A DNA stretch of 64,000 nt, taken from assembly GCA_015179025.1 (NCBI GenBank), contig WHUX01000067.1, forward strand, positions 62,001 to 126,000, in the 5' to 3' direction. Within the stretch, counting starts at the first letter, position 1; every line of letters starts with the position of its first letter. Positions 1-12,306 of this stretch are shown piece by piece. The notes beneath the pieces are model-generated. The model was not told the origin of the DNA. It saw only the letters and a program-made list of their open reading frames with translations, and did not search any database. Made by a program: the position numbers and the translations under genes. Origin of the DNA: Terfezia claveryi (lineage: Eukaryota; Ascomycota; Pezizomycetes; Pezizales; Pezizaceae).

Positions 1-1
1 C

Positions 2-862
2 AAAGATCTAGCTGTCAGCACGATTATGAAGCCCGAGCCCCAAGCCCCCAAAGCATTAACGGAGCCAGGGCAACCTTCCCCCAAATTACAAAGCATTGAA
101 AAAGAGGCACCAAAACGAGAGTCAGATAATTGGGAGGATTATGAAGCCACTCCTATGGTGGACCCCGCTGCTGTACCTGAAATGATACGTTCAGGTCGAG
201 CAGACCATAGTCTAGTGTCCGGACAGGACACATGGGCTTCTCTTGAGCTCTTTGAGAAGGGGACTCTTTCACATACAAGTCATGCGAGCCCGCCAACCTC
301 GCTTGACAGTGGCTTACGCAATCCAGGATTGTATTTTGGCGAGAAACAGAAGAAAAAGCAGACAATTGCACTGGAGTTTGGCTCCGCAGTTGAAGATGAT
401 GACTGGGGAGAAATGATTAATTCTCCCGCCACACCTGTCAACCCGCCGCCTTCACTCCCTATCACTACCACTACAAGTACAACAGCAATAAAGAATCGCA
501 GACCTTCCACTGCTCACGGGCAAACCAACCTCTCTGGGCAATTTCAAGTAGGTGTACCAGGGCCCACGAATATTACACCCATTCGCAGAGATTCTGCACC
601 CACATTTGTCAGCCCAATAAACACCAGCCCCACTGTGACCGGAGCAGTACCCACGACGGAAAACAATTCCGCGACTGTAGTTGATTGGGACTTCTCCATA
701 TTTGAGCGGCCCGCAAAGATAGATCTTATACCCGCTTCATCAGCTGTGTCGCAAGTTTCTGGAAGTACTTTGCTTGGGGGGTCGCAAGCCCTATCAAACG
801 AGGACAAAGTGGCTATGGATATCTTGGAGGGACTGCCAGATATGGGCTATATGCTCAAATAG
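2..862 (+). CDS. C-terminal part of an unrecognised protein (5' truncated by window edge)
   Basis: The reading frame is already open at base 2 and ends at TAG 860-862, so the gene starts upstream of the window. I do not recognise the family. The visible ~286 residues are low-complexity and rich in P, S and T. They carry spaced acidic-aromatic motifs: DNWEDY near the start, DDDWGEM in the middle and DWDFSIF near the end. These resemble the short linear motifs by which accessory proteins bind clathrin-adaptor ear domains. The extreme C-terminus, ending GLPDMGYMLK, is hydrophobic and could be a conserved tail. A role in membrane traffic is inference only. Protein-like composition and the lack of stops support real coding sequence. 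Confidence 0.7.
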   Translation, partial: KDLAVSTIMKPEPQAPKALTEPGQPSPKLQSIEKEAPKRESDNWEDYEATPMVDPAAVPEMIRSGRADHSLVSGQDTWASLELFEKGTLSHTSHASPPTSLDSGLRNPGLYFGEKQKKKQTIALEFGSAVEDDDWGEMINSPATPVNPPPSLPITTTTSTTAIKNRRPSTAHGQTNLSGQFQVGVPGPTNITPIRRDSAPTFVSPINTSPTVTGAVPTTENNSATVVDWDFSIFERPAKIDLIPASSAVSQVSGSTLLGGSQALSNEDKVAMDILEGLPDMGYMLK

Positions 863-3070
863 AGCATGTGAATATAATGTAATGTGCAACGCACTACAAC
901 TGCGCGTCTGTGGAAACCCCCCTGTCTGACGGAAATTCCCTAACTGAACTGAGATCGCTTCTACGAGTAATGCCTTGAGGTTCATGTTGATATTTGTCCA
1001 TAACACGGCTTCTTCTCTGAGCCATCTATATACGGTGGTTTCTATTCTGGTAATTTACTAATTTATCCATACTTTAAGGGCATAAACCTTAGGAATCTCG
1101 TGACGATCTATATCTGGAGAGGGAATATGCCTTTGTACTGGGGAAGGATCCTGGTTAGAACAGTCCGGATATATGATAACACGAGATTCAATGATAACGT
1201 GACCTCGACTTCTGATATCTAAGTGACCTTTAAATGTTGCTAGTGTGGGATTTGGAACAGAATCTCGGTCTGATATTCCAATATCCGAATCGTCTGGGAA
1301 CATCTACGTAAGCTACTTGTCTGAAGTTTGATGAAAAGCACCGGCGGTGCAACCAGACCGGATTCAGAGATTCCTCCCTCTTAGAGAAGTAACATAGAGA
1401 AGTAACAGCCCAAGGGCTACCGTAGTACGAAGTAATTTACAGTTCAAGTTAGGACTAAGAACTATTACCCTCATACTGCTGTCTGGTGGCAATGTGGCAA
1501 TGCTAACGTTTAAATTCGTACATTGCTATGGTTAAGCCCTCACAGTGACATCTCTACAAGACGCTTGTGCCTTGCTATGCTAATAATGCAGAGGGTCGAT
1601 GCTGGTGAATCTGCTGTCGAAATGGTGCTGCTGTTGTTTGTCAAGCGGCAGGGGTTGGGTTGTGAGACCAGCCGCCAAGCATCACTTGACACGGCTCCAG
1701 CATTAGAAACGTTGGTTAGACAGTTCAACCTCAACATTTGCCTGTATTCCTTACACCCAATCACTCTGCAAGATCTCACGAAACCACGACAGCTTTCACT
1801 GCTTGCACAACGATCCCCTGCGACTGTAGGAGTCTGACACGGGACAACGTGATGCAGATACCTTATTCCACCTGTTCCAGAACCCTTGTTCAGTTCAGAG
1901 AGTTGAGAATCCGGCGGTACTCGGGGTTTGACCCTGGCTCGTCTAAACACTCTCGCCTTCACAGTTCGGTACATCCACTTTTATCGGCAAACTGAGGAAC
2001 AGCCTCGCGAATTCAGGGAAGAAGGATGTGCCCGTGACTCTACTTCACGAAACTGGTGATGGGGAGCTTGGTGAAGTCAACCCCGCATCACAGATTTCAC
2101 CAAGCATACAGCGTGCAAGAGCTACACGTATAGGCTCGATTTCTACGGAACGAATTTGCTTGCTGGAGGTTTACGTAGTAACCTTTGACTTTACTAAAAG
2201 ATGCTAGTACTTTCGAAGTATTGTGGTTACTTACAAAGCTGCACGGATTGAGGTGAACCGCTGCCCTGAGAACGATGAAATATGTTAGGTCTGCCAACAT
2301 CACAGCAAGCGACTGAAGCTCTCTGGCATGCTAAATCGCTGGAGGGTCTGATCGGCCCGAGGGAATCTTGAGGCACATGCGAAAGCTGGATGGGGACACT
2401 GGGAATACATCGGGGAGCGAGTTGAGAGGCTCGCTGCTTCCCCAGTTGCGTCACTCACTTACCTGTGTGCTTTTGGGGGTCCATTTTCTGTTTGATTTTT
2501 AAATTCTCTCTGTTGGGGGGTTTACATTTTGTCGCTTTCAGATTAGAATTGCCTGTCGCGTGAAATGCATATGTTCATAGAGATGGAAGGGCTGGCTACT
2601 TACCTGTCTGGAGGGGCCACTGGAGGAAGGGCCGTATGGGGTGCGGGCACAGCGCAGAACTGCTCGGCCAAATCAAGGGCTGAGGCGAGCGCCGGGCGGG
2701 AGGAAGACGTCTGGCCACGGACGGGATTTGGGGAGAAACACGGGAGTCTTGGCGTGGAGGCTGCCAATTTCACCAACACTTTCCTTGCCGGCAATGTCAT
2801 TCAACACCAAAAAGACACCCGCTGCCGACGCCTCTTGTCAATAGCCACATCCGCTTGCTCCAGCACCGATCTTCTTGCCCACGCTTCTACATCCGCGTGA
2901 TTGCTTCGACACAGGAGAGGGCCGTGATTGGGAGCCCTGGGGTGATGTACGGTTGCCATTGCGCTTTCGCATGAGACTAGTCGTCCTGCTAACCCACTGG
3001 TGATGCCCATCTAGTTGTTGTGTACAGTTTACTGCAGCATAGCCGGTTTGGAGACTACATTTTACTTAGT
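863..3070. other. Intergenic region upstream of the CTD kinase gene
   Basis: No convincing gene. ORFs of up to 144 aa on both strands overlap each other and match nothing I know. A tandem 12-bp direct duplication separated by one base lies near 1383-1407, and an 8-bp tandem duplication near 1485-1501. A TTTACTTAG just before the chosen CTK1 start could be the 3' end of a 5'UTR intron. Confidence 0.5.
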
Positions 3071-6000
3071 ATGCGTACTAGCAGGCCATCTCATCGCTCT
3101 GTTAATCAGCGGGATAACTATCGACCAGGCGTTGAGGATACTGACCGAGGCTATGAAAGACGGGGACGCTCTAAATCTCGTGAAAGACGCCGGACCCCTC
3201 CACCACCGAGGGGACGAACAGACTCATGGCGAAGTCCTGCTGATATGAGAGATCATGACCGACCGGTCCCCTCAAGGCGAGAAAGAGAGAGAAGTACTGA
3301 AAGCAAAAGATCAGGTCGACCATTTTCTCCTTCTCCACATCGTTCCTCACGAATTGAGAAGGATAGGGCAAGATCACCAGATATGGAAGATAGTCGACAC
3401 TCTCGACACTCTCACAGGCGTCGTTCTCCAACCCCCCCCTCTAAGCGGCGTAGGAGTGTATCTCCATATTCATCTAGCAAAAAACCTTCAAAGAAGTCAA
3501 GAAGGCCTCGTAGCCCCCCTCCCAGACCGGGGTCACCTTCAAGACGTGGTAGACAACGCGATTCATCATCATCGCCAAGGCGGGCAATATCTCCTCGCAC
3601 GCGAAAGATGGATGCCAGACCGTCTACTCGAGGTTCAGAAAGGTCGAGGACCCCTATTTCTCATGTGAGGAGAAGATCCTTATCACCAAGATCCCCAAGG
3701 CATCAACGTCAAGGTTCAACAACAAGGCGTTCCCCTCCTCCATCTCACCATAGGCAATCCCCCAGACCGCCTTCACGTCGATACTCCCCAGGCTCGTCGA
3801 GAAGGTCACCAGATACTCGACGACGAACACCTCCTAGAAAGAGGCGGGAGCCACCTGGCCTTTCACCGAGACATCAGTCCCCAACGTCTCCGAAACGACG
3901 TCGAATCTCACGATCGCCAAGAGCTGACATATCACCCCATTCAACAACACATGATACTTTGTCAAAGGAAAGAAAATCCGACCGTGATAATTCTTCGAAC
4001 TTATCACGAAAAAATGAAAGAGATTCCATTTCTAATACCACAAAAAGGGAAACCTCTCTTCGCTATTCTAAGATAAGCTCACCCGTACGCCCTAAGAGCC
4101 CCGCAAGAAATTCACAGAGCTTAATCAATAAACCCCCCACTGCTGAGAGCACTAAGACTAGGACTCCACCACAGCCTATTCCGAGTTTCGAAGGCCACAC
4201 TGAAGATCCTCAAAATACAACTAACCACGAAAGAAATGAGTACGATAATGCAAGTGACATCTCACGACCAGGTTCTGAGTCGGAGCGTCAGTCTGAATCC
4301 CCATCATCATCAGATTATCGTCCTCCCCCCCACTTCAATCCAGATAGGGCTGCAAGGATCAAGGAGAAGTTCAAGCCGAAAGGCTGGAATGAAATTCCAA
4401 CCAACATAGCGAATTCTGAACCGCTGTACACTCGGTGAGTTATTCGCTCCTGAAATTATTTGCTTTTCATTCTACTAACCTAACTTTTTATCAAGCCAAA
4501 AAACTTCTCAAGCTCATGGTTTTTCTGGGGCCCTTAGCACCTCTCAAGGGCAAGGTCACGGGTCGGCCCCCTTCTACCAACAACAGAACTCTCAATCGCA
4601 ATATGGATCAAATTCACAAATGCATGGGCAGTACCAACAATCTTATCGAAATGTCAACCAACCAGGAGGCTTCCGACCAAATCAGTTTACTCCTGTTGTC
4701 GAACAAGGCCATAGAGCACCTACTCAGCATGGATTCCAAATTCAAGCCCCGCCGAATCAGCCCAGGGGAAGGCCAATTAATGTTTTCGTTGGTCCATCTA
4801 ACCGTTTGGTTGCACGGGGAAGATATGATGCTCCTAGGCATTCCTTACCACCACCTCCTCCTCCTGCTTCTTTGCTTCCTCCGGCACCCAAAGGCGCCGA
4901 TTCTCCAACTGATCCTGATGACAACCCATATCGTCCTGCATCTTTCAGAGTGCAAGATGAATTGGAGAATGAGGAGCAAGAACAAGTTCAGGCCACATCA
5001 ACGAAATCTCAGGCTCCCCGGAGTGCACCGCAGCAGCCGGCTGCCATGGCCCCTCCAACAGAACCCAAGAACATGCAACAAGCACCGGATTCCGCACATA
5101 TGCCCCCACCACAACAAGCACGGCCCATTACTACACCGGGTAAGAGGAGAACTCCTACTCACCCAGCTAGCGAGAATAGCAAAGGTTTTAGGCCTTTCAG
5201 TCTGAACCTGGGCAAATCTCGCAACCCCGTTAGGACTGAGCCGTCGCAGCGATTGAGGTCTCTGACGGCCCGTGAGAAGGCAGCAGACCCAGCACCTCTG
5301 CAGAGTGCAGGAGCAGAAGCAACATCCCAGGTTGTAGAAGCTTTGAAGGCATTATCTGGACCGAGCCAGATGGCTCCGCCTCCAGTACAGACTCCAATTC
5401 CTCAGACTCCAGTCACTCCTTCACCACAGAATCCAAATGATCCACATCGGTTTTCTGTCTATGAGAGAGTCACTATGGTTGGAGAAGGAACGTACGGTAA
5501 GGTGTACAAAGCGAGGAACAAGAATACTCAGGAGCTTGTAGCATTGAAGAGGATTCGGATGGAGAGTGAGAGAGATGGCGTATGTCTACTTCCATTTTTC
5601 TCATTGTTGTTTTACTAATTTGAATTTAGTTCCCAATTACTGCCGTTCGTGAAATGAAGCTTTTGGAATCACTTAAGCACGTTAATATCGTTTCCTTGCT
5701 AGAGACTATGGTAGAGCGCGTTCCGACTAAGACCCACAGCGACTTTTATATGGTTTTCGAGTATATGGATCACGATCTTACTGGTATTCTGAACCATCCA
5801 ACCTTTCAGCTAGAACCTGGTCATATCAAGCACCTCGCCAAACAATTTTTCGAGGGCTTACAGTACCTTCACCACAGAGGTGTCCTCCACCGCGATATCA
5901 AAGCTTCCAACATTTTGCTCGATAGTAATGGACTGTTGAAGTTGGCCGATTTTGGCCTGGCGAGGTTCTACCAAAAGCGCAAGAAGGGTCTTGACTATAC

Positions 6001-6646
6001 CAATAGGATTATCACGCTGTGGTACCGCCCTCCAGAGATCTTGCTTGGAGACACAGCATATGGTCCTGCAGTAGATATTTGGAGTGCAGGATGTGTGTTT
6101 GCAGAATTGTTCACTAGGGTTGCGGTGTTTCCAGGGTCAACGGAGATTAATCAGTTGGACGTCATTTACGATCTCCTGGGGACCCCAACGAAGGAGGACT
6201 GGCCTATGTTGACGAAGATGCCGTGGTTTGAGCTACTCAAGCCACCCACCCGAAAGGAGCCGAAGTTCGATGAGAGGTACAACAGTTCGCTGCCTCCAGC
6301 GGCATTGGGGTTAGTCAAATGGATATTTTCGTTTGATCCGGAGAAGCGGCCGAGTGCGGAGCACGTGCTGCAACATGCGTACTTTACCTCCGAAGAACCG
6401 GAGGCGAAGCCGTGCAGGTATGTTTATATCACTATACCTCCACTCACTTCAATTTCAGTCATTATCTGTTAACATAATTTCTGCTATAGTTTGGCTCATC
6501 TCAAAGGTGACTGGCACGAATTCGAGGCCAAGAGTAGGAAGCGGAAAGAACGTCAAGCTGCTAAGGAGAGAGAGGCACAGGCGAGTAGGAGGGAGGCTTC
6601 GTCTACGGGGAGTGGGGAGCCTAGCACAGAGCCGAGACAGCGATAG
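3071..6646 (+). CDS. CTK1: CTD kinase I catalytic subunit (Ctk1/Lsk1, CDK12-like)
   Basis: Cyclin-dependent kinase that phosphorylates the RNA polymerase II C-terminal repeat during elongation; nuclear. Exons are 3071-4434, 4496-5579, 5630-6417 and 6490-6646, giving about 1130 aa. The first ~460 residues are an RS/SP-rich tail, followed by a P/Q-rich stretch. The kinase domain runs from about residue 775: the glycine loop [11 protein letters not shown], the lysine in ALKRI, a PITAVRE helix (the CTK1/CDK9/CDK12 form of PSTAIRE), [16 protein letters not shown], and [13 protein letters not shown] in the T-loop. The junction of exons 2 and 3 restores [11 protein letters not shown] charged tail (KSRKRKERQ) follows the kinase. 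The start at 3071 is preferred; an in-frame ATG at 3020 is possible, and a 5'UTR intron acceptor (TTTACTTAG) sits just upstream. The long N-terminal RS region is typical of the metazoan and filamentous-fungal forms rather than yeast. Confidence 0.93.
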
Positions 6647-7465
6647 CTCCCACTTGCTCATACCACTAGGATCATTGTATATGCGTACTTAGTCACCCAT
6701 TGATATTTGTGGATCTACATAGTCATGTATGGCGTATTTGGGCTTGTTTGTTTCTTCTTCTTTTAGGCGGTAGGGAAAAAGCGGTGGTTATCGGTTATGG
6801 CTATCATGTTTGTGTGCTTCCTATGATGTACTGTTGATTATGTTTTTGTTTTTAGGTTCTTTGTCTTCGGACTTGCTCTTGCGCTTGCGTTCGTCTTTTT
6901 TTTATTTTATTTTATTTTTTTACGTGGCTGTATTCAAGGACTTCAGCTGTAATCTGGTTCGGTTAACTTCTATTGTATATGTTTTTTTGACTTGAATTGC
7001 TCTGGATGCTGGCTACTGGCACTATTCTTTGCTATATTCTTTGCTATATTCTTTTGCTAGCTTTCCAGTTTTCTTTCTTTTGTTTTCCTTTTTGTACCCA
7101 AAGGTTTTTTATTTTACGTTTGGAGATGGAAATGGAGATGTAACATGTGTTTGGACATTGTATGAACAAAGGAGCAATTATGGAATACTTAGGATCTGGG
7201 TGATGTACCATCTCTGATTTATGGTCAGGGGTACTTTATATATGGATCTGAGTTGGGGTTTGGGTTGATCGATGGAAGAAGGAGGGGATGTTGGTAGGGA
7301 TCTAGAATGAAATACTTAGATATGTACTTGTGTGCTGCGACCTAGGAGGAAAAGAAAAGAGAAATAGGATGGTATTTGCAATAGAATGATATATACAGAG
7401 TATACGCACCCAAAACCTGGTATTCCCATCCCCAAATACCGTCCCCAAATACCAACCTATGCATC
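6647..7465. other. Intergenic, convergent 3' ends of CTK1 and NPY1
   Basis: T-rich sequence typical of 3' untranslated regions, with a tandem ATTCTTTGCTAT repeat at about 7023-7055. No gene seen. Confidence 0.5.
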
Positions 7466-9152
7466 TCATATCTTCGGATCCACCCCCAACCCCGCCTCCC
7501 AATCATTCACAGCCGCCAGCATCAACTGATGCGCAATTGCCGTCGCCGTCGGCACCCTCAACCTCACCTCCTCTCCCTCTCCCCCATTATCATTTCCCTT
7601 GGAGAGCTTATCCCTCGGTATCACCTTCGCCCTCCCCAACGCCTCCTTCACCTCCCCCATGGGAAACCATCTCGCATCCTGTAGTTCTGGGTCATGTCCC
7701 AGCCAAATATGCTCTCCATTTTCAAGCGCTTCTCCAATACACCCAATCATGATATTTGCCGGGTAGGGCCAGGGTTGTGAAGAGTGCATTCGCACGTGGG
7801 CGACCCGGACACCAGACTCTTCCCAGGTTTCGCGCCGGACTGCGTCTTCGAGGGATTCGCCGGGCTCGAGAAACCCTGCGAGGGTGCTGTAGAAAGAGGG
7901 AGGCCAGCAAGATTGGCGGCCGAGGACTATGTGGGGTGGGGTTAGTTGAGGGGATATTATGGGAGGTAGAAGGAAATGTGAGGGCCAAGGGGGGGTGTAA
8001 TACGGAGTTTATCGCCTTTGTGGGAAATGATGGCCATGATTACGCTGGCATCTGGGTTGGTATGTATAATAATTAATATCAAAATTTTCAGTTGAGGGTA
8101 ACGTTTACCCTGTGTGGGTCAACATACCTGTCCGGGGGAACTGTGGAGTTGGAAGAGGTTAGTGAACCAGTATTGAAGGAGGGGCACGTACAGCAACATT
8201 ATGAATTCCACTCCTTGTTGCACATTGCGGCCTCTCTCGCGCCCCGTCCGCCCTATCCCTCGGCGGACAAACCCTCTTCGTCCCCGCCTGCACCGACACA
8301 GTCCTGCTCCCACACCCCGCACAAAATTGATTTCGTGCATTCCAGTCCAGCAACGACCGGGCCTGGGCAAGAATCGCCGCTATCCAAAACTCACCTCCAT
8401 CAGCATCAACCCCATCTCACCCCATCACTCAAATAAAAATATATATAAAACTCACCTTCCCTCATCACAATCCCCAACTGTAACCCCTGCTTTAACCACT
8501 CCCAGCCCCGCCCCAGTAGTGTAGGCGGCAACTCCCCTCTCTCAACGATCTCACTAACATCCACTGCAAAATACGGCCGACCTTTATACCCCCCCTCAAA
8601 CACCACTTCGGCATCCTTCCCATCCTCAAGTACATACTCCTCATCCACACCTAGAAATAACACTGTTGGCAATACCTTCTTCGAAGAATCATAGTTCTCT
8701 ACAACCTCCTCATCCGTAAGCTCATATACCGACCTAACAAGCCCAGAGGCTTCATCGTAGGTAAGGAACGCTAGATGCGAAGACGAGGCCGAGAGGGCGT
8801 TGAGGTTGTTTAGGAGGAGGAAGCGGCCTTGGCGGAGGGCGGCGCGGAGGAAGGAGGGTTTAGACCGTAGGAAGGAGAGGCGGTTTAGTGGGGAGCCTGG
8901 GTGTCGAATTAGATTTGATATGTTGAGGTAGCATTTGGGTGGAGTGAAGGGGAGAGGCCGGGAAGGGGAGGGGCCGGGAGAGGGAGGGGGGGAGGGGCCG
9001 GGAGAGGGAGGGGGGGAGGGGGGGAGGGGTTTGGATTGGAGCGGGGAGCGGGGAGATATAAATATACCTCCATAGTAATTGACGATTTCCTTGCCGTATC
9101 GCTTCGACAACTTGCTCGTCCCGGGGAAGTCAATCGTGGAATCGTACTGCAT
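7466..9152 (-). CDS. NPY1: NADH pyrophosphatase (Nudix hydrolase, NPY1/NUDT12 type)
   Basis: Hydrolyses NADH/NAD+ to NMNH/NMN and AMP; the yeast and human relatives act in peroxisomes. Six exons read 9152-9068, 8896-8456, 8379-8192, 8140-8128, 8051-8004 and 7926-7466, giving 411 aa. The first junction restores NYYGGSPLNRLSFLR, the usual N-terminal motif. The zinc ribbon is FCAGCGSRT..VCPP..PQCATRSG. The 13-nt exon restores FPRTDASVIMA. The Nudix box GFLEPGESLEDAVRRETW plus EESGV matches GX5EX7REUXEEXGU. The NADH-family SQPWPYP motif follows it. The C-terminus ...DPKI is not a good PTS1, so peroxisomal targeting is uncertain. The first intron (171 nt) contains a GC-rich minisatellite, has no stop and is a multiple of three, so its retention would keep the frame. 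Confidence 0.93.
8941..9036. repeat. G-rich minisatellite inside NPY1 intron 1
   Basis: Repeats of a ~23-bp unit of the form GGGGCCGGGAGAGGGAG followed by a G run, on the + strand (pyrimidine-rich in the transcript). Multiple G4+ runs with short spacers have G-quadruplex potential on the template strand. If left unspliced it encodes a Pro/Ser repeat. Confidence 0.85.
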
Positions 9153-9667
9153 ATTTTTATTTCCTTTTTCCTTATGCTGCGTATATAATATAATATATGT
9201 ATAAAATGATACAACACTACGAAGCTGGGATACGAGCACCGGCGGCAATAAATAACCTCTCCCGCTGGCCACGATTGCAGTACTCTGTACATATGTACTC
9301 TACATACATACATATGTTACCGCAGGAGTACATGCAAGGTTAGGGCCCTGGCTCGGCACATAAGCGTCAACGTCCCAGTTAATCCGGGCCGGTAGATCAA
9401 GACATGCGGCTGCAAGGGACAGCAAGCAGCTACCGTACAATTTAATTTATAGAGTACACAGAAAACACCACCAGATGCGGCATTCGCAAAGCTTCGCAAA
9501 AACCAAGGCTCGTCAAGTTCTTGGCCAGGATCCCTGCGAGCGCGGGGCCGGACTTAGCAACTTTCGCAATCTGTGCATCAATCCCCATCCCTAGAATCCT
9601 GGCCGTATCCTGAAGCTCCTCTTGCAGGCTTCGCATTATCCTGCTTTTCTTCCCCTGAACGATTCTA
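9153..9667. other. Intergenic between NPY1 start and HAT2 end
   Basis: Contains the NPY1 promoter (TA-rich tract at 9180-9210 and CATA/TACA tandem near 9290-9315) and the HAT2 3' end. No further gene seen. Confidence 0.5.
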
Positions 9668-11371
9668 CTACTCAAGCTCATTCTCGGGAACATCATCATA
9701 ATCCTTGCCAACAATGGCTGTTGAGACTTTCCAGCATTGGATCAAGTTATCCTCAGCCGCGCTGACCATCACCCATGGGTCATTGGGGTTCCATGAAAAG
9801 TCGGACACACGGTTCGTGTGACCACCATGCATAAACAAACTAACAAGTGTAATACTGTTAGTTCAATGACTTCGAGAGAAAAGCGAGAAAGGCAACGCAC
9901 AGCTCTGGTGGCCCATCCTCCGCATCCTCAGGGGTCTGCTCCTCGCCAATGCGGCTTAAATCCCAGAAGATGATCCTGCGATCTGCCGATGAAGACGCAA
10001 GGATTGCCTCCTCGTGAGGGTTCCACTGGAGACCGATGACATCTGAGGCATGACCGGCACAACTATGCAACTTATGCTTGAGGTTCCGCAAGTCCCAGAT
10101 TCCGACAGTCTTGTCGGAGGATGCAGTCGCAACAACGAAGTCGGATGCTGGGTTGAACGACAATCCGTTCACGGCTTCACCATGAGCGAACACTTTGTGC
10201 GCTGCTGTGGTATGATCGGAGTGTCGGGTATCTACTATTTGGAGGGTCAGATCGTCTGATACGGAGCCAAACAACTTATCATGGTGTGGGTGGTAGGCAA
10301 CATCATTGACGATCGCTGTGTGGTGGGTATAGGTGCGGACTGGAGAAAGGGTGACGTTGACCTTGGTGTAGGCAGTGGTATCCCTAGTTGACTATTATTC
10401 TAAGTGGCCTCTTTATATAGCGGGTGGTGTCTCACCATAACCTCACTGTGCAATCTTCACCTCCAGTCATAAGATGACCCGGCCGATGGGGATTCCAGTT
10501 GAGGCCATATCTGTGCTATGTCAGAAACTCAACTATACCCAGTTGAACCCAGTAGACTTACCCTTCCTTAGTGTGCCCTTGCAAGATCATCTGTGGGTTG
10601 CATTTCAAAGGTTGAGGGGGAACTAGAGGGTGCTTCGTGCGATCAAATATCAAAGCATTGCCATCCGCACACATGGTAGCAATCAAATCCGGATTTTGTG
10701 GCATGTATCGTGCTTTGTTGACCTCTCCATCGTGGACAATCTTTTGCTCAACCTGCAGCCTGGATTCCGAACCACCTCCATAACCACCAATCTCCTCTTT
10801 CTCCTCATCATAGCGGCGAGGATCGTTGTCTTTTACTGGGTTTGGTAACTGGACATGTGCGATCTGAAGATAGTTTGTATCGCTTCCTGAGGTGTGGGTT
10901 CCGATCAAAAGTCGGTGGGTAGAGTAATTTTTGCCTGGCACACTGGAAAGAGCTATTAGGTCCTGTTCTCCTTTGTGGTAGGGTGATTTGATCATACGCT
11001 GTCTTGTCCGGAAACCACTCGGTGGTCAACGTTGGCCACTCCAAAGCAGAGCTGTTTATATATATCAACCACTGCCCATACGAATGTGTTTTCATGATTG
11101 CTATACCTTAATATTAAATCATAAAGAAATGGTGCATTCTTCTTCCAGGCCTTGTACTCTGTTCCTCTGTGAGCAAAAGCCATAGCTACCCCAGAAGATT
11201 CAACGTACCTTCATTTATTATCTTCTCGGCGATTATCTGCTCCTCTTTTGCACGCTGATCGGGGTCGACTGGGAAGGCATGTTAGCTCGATCGAACTTTT
11301 TTCGAGAGTCATTTGTACTGACCGTCAAGGTCATCCTCGACCGTGGGGTTGGTGCCATTGGCGACAGACAT
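9668..11371 (-). CDS. HAT2: Histone-binding WD40 protein, HAT2/RBBP4 (p48) family
   Basis: Histone H4-binding seven-bladed WD40 chaperone; Hat2 is the partner of the type B acetyltransferase Hat1, and close relatives sit in CAF-1 and deacetylase complexes. Eight exons on the minus strand: 11371-11323, 11268-11209, 11158-11107, 11051-10998, 10942-10562, 10510-10436, 10383-9901 and 9839-9668, giving 441 aa. The N-terminal helix motif [20 protein letters not shown] continues across an intron into SSALEWPTLTTEWFP (CAF1C H4-binding domain). WD repeats include GIWDLRN and [27 protein letters not shown], the last split here by the final intron. The end is GHTNRVSDFSWNPNDPW...IQCWKVS. The acceptor choices were fixed by these motifs and by phase. 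Fungi have more than one p48 paralogue, so HAT2 versus MSI1/CAC3 is not settled. It is divergent from XRN1. Confidence 0.93.
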
Positions 11372-12306
11372 CACAAACAGTTCTTGATGCGATGGGAAAA
11401 AGGATAAAGGGTAGAGATTAGGGTGTATTTTTTATCGTCGGGGACAACAACGTGGGCACAAAGGTTATGTTCACGTTGCCTTGGTGGTGTTAAGAAGTTC
11501 GAGGCGCGTTACAACCACGTGCAGTCTGAATCACGTGCACTATACTGTGCTCTGGTGAGTAATGCTGAAATGAGAAAATATATTAAACGGCCCCTTAATT
11601 TTGTCTGTCTAGATGGTAATTAAATCCGCATTCAATTAATGGGCAGAAATGTATATTGAATCGACATTAATATATTTTTCGAATATGAAACGAGACAAGA
11701 ATCATGAGAGGCCAGGTGATGTAGCTAAAGCCAGATATGGAGGTACCAGTAAGTTAACCAGACTACCAGTAAGTTACTGTACATCTATATATAGTGAGGC
11801 TGCCCGAAATTCTCGCTTGAGGACCCCGAAGACTCACTTGGTCACGAATCTGCATTGCGGCGAAGAGGAAGATCCTGCAACAGGCGAGGATAAAGTAGCA
11901 GACGAGAGGCGTGCCAGCCCACCCCGAGATCGAAGGAGTTCTATTTGCACTGTTACTTAGGGTTACGTTCGCTTCACAGCACGATTGGCCACAGAGCAGT
12001 ATCACATCAACACATCGTCAGCCGTAGATTTCGAAACACCTCTACTCGTGTACCCTTGATCCACTCACCAGTGGTTTTCTGACCTCGATTCGTATTCTCG
12101 GCCAGGCCTCCCACACGCACTTGTTCTTCAAATATAATCTTAACCTTAGGGAGTCGCTCTCATCTTACCACTTTTCCTATTTACCGTCTTTGTCAGAGTT
12201 CTTGTTAACGGGATCACTTTTTTGATATTTTGATCTTCTACACAATTGTAGTGGAAGGACCATTTCTCTTTGATTTCAATTCTTTGTTACAACATACTTC
12301 GACATC
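11372..12306. promoter_or_regulatory. Shared divergent promoter region of HAT2 and XRN1
   Basis: A 935-bp region between the two start codons, which read away from each other. There is an AT-rich centre (11570-11700) and a pyrimidine-rich stretch just upstream of the XRN1 ATG (12150-12300). Short ORFs here have no recognisable product. That it drives both genes is inference from position. Confidence 0.5.

Noticed and set aside
1343..1358. GTGCAACCAGACC motif as another microinsertion
   Set aside because: No convincing flanking duplication; motif match is partial.
1540..1974. 144-aa minus-strand ORF
   Set aside because: Overlaps a similar plus-strand ORF, no motifs, no supporting splice structure.
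3020..3070. Upstream in-frame ATG for CTK1 at 3020
   Set aside because: The added residues look non-conserved and a splice-acceptor-like TTTACTTAG lies between; 3071 is preferred but not proven.
8897..9067. Pro/Ser repeat as part of the NPY1 protein
   Set aside because: Family alignment joins NYYGG directly to SPLNRLSFLR, and donor and acceptor are good, so it is called an intron.
10808..11095. 95-aa ORF overlapping HAT2
   Set aside because: It reads through two introns of HAT2; spliced motifs explain the sequence better.
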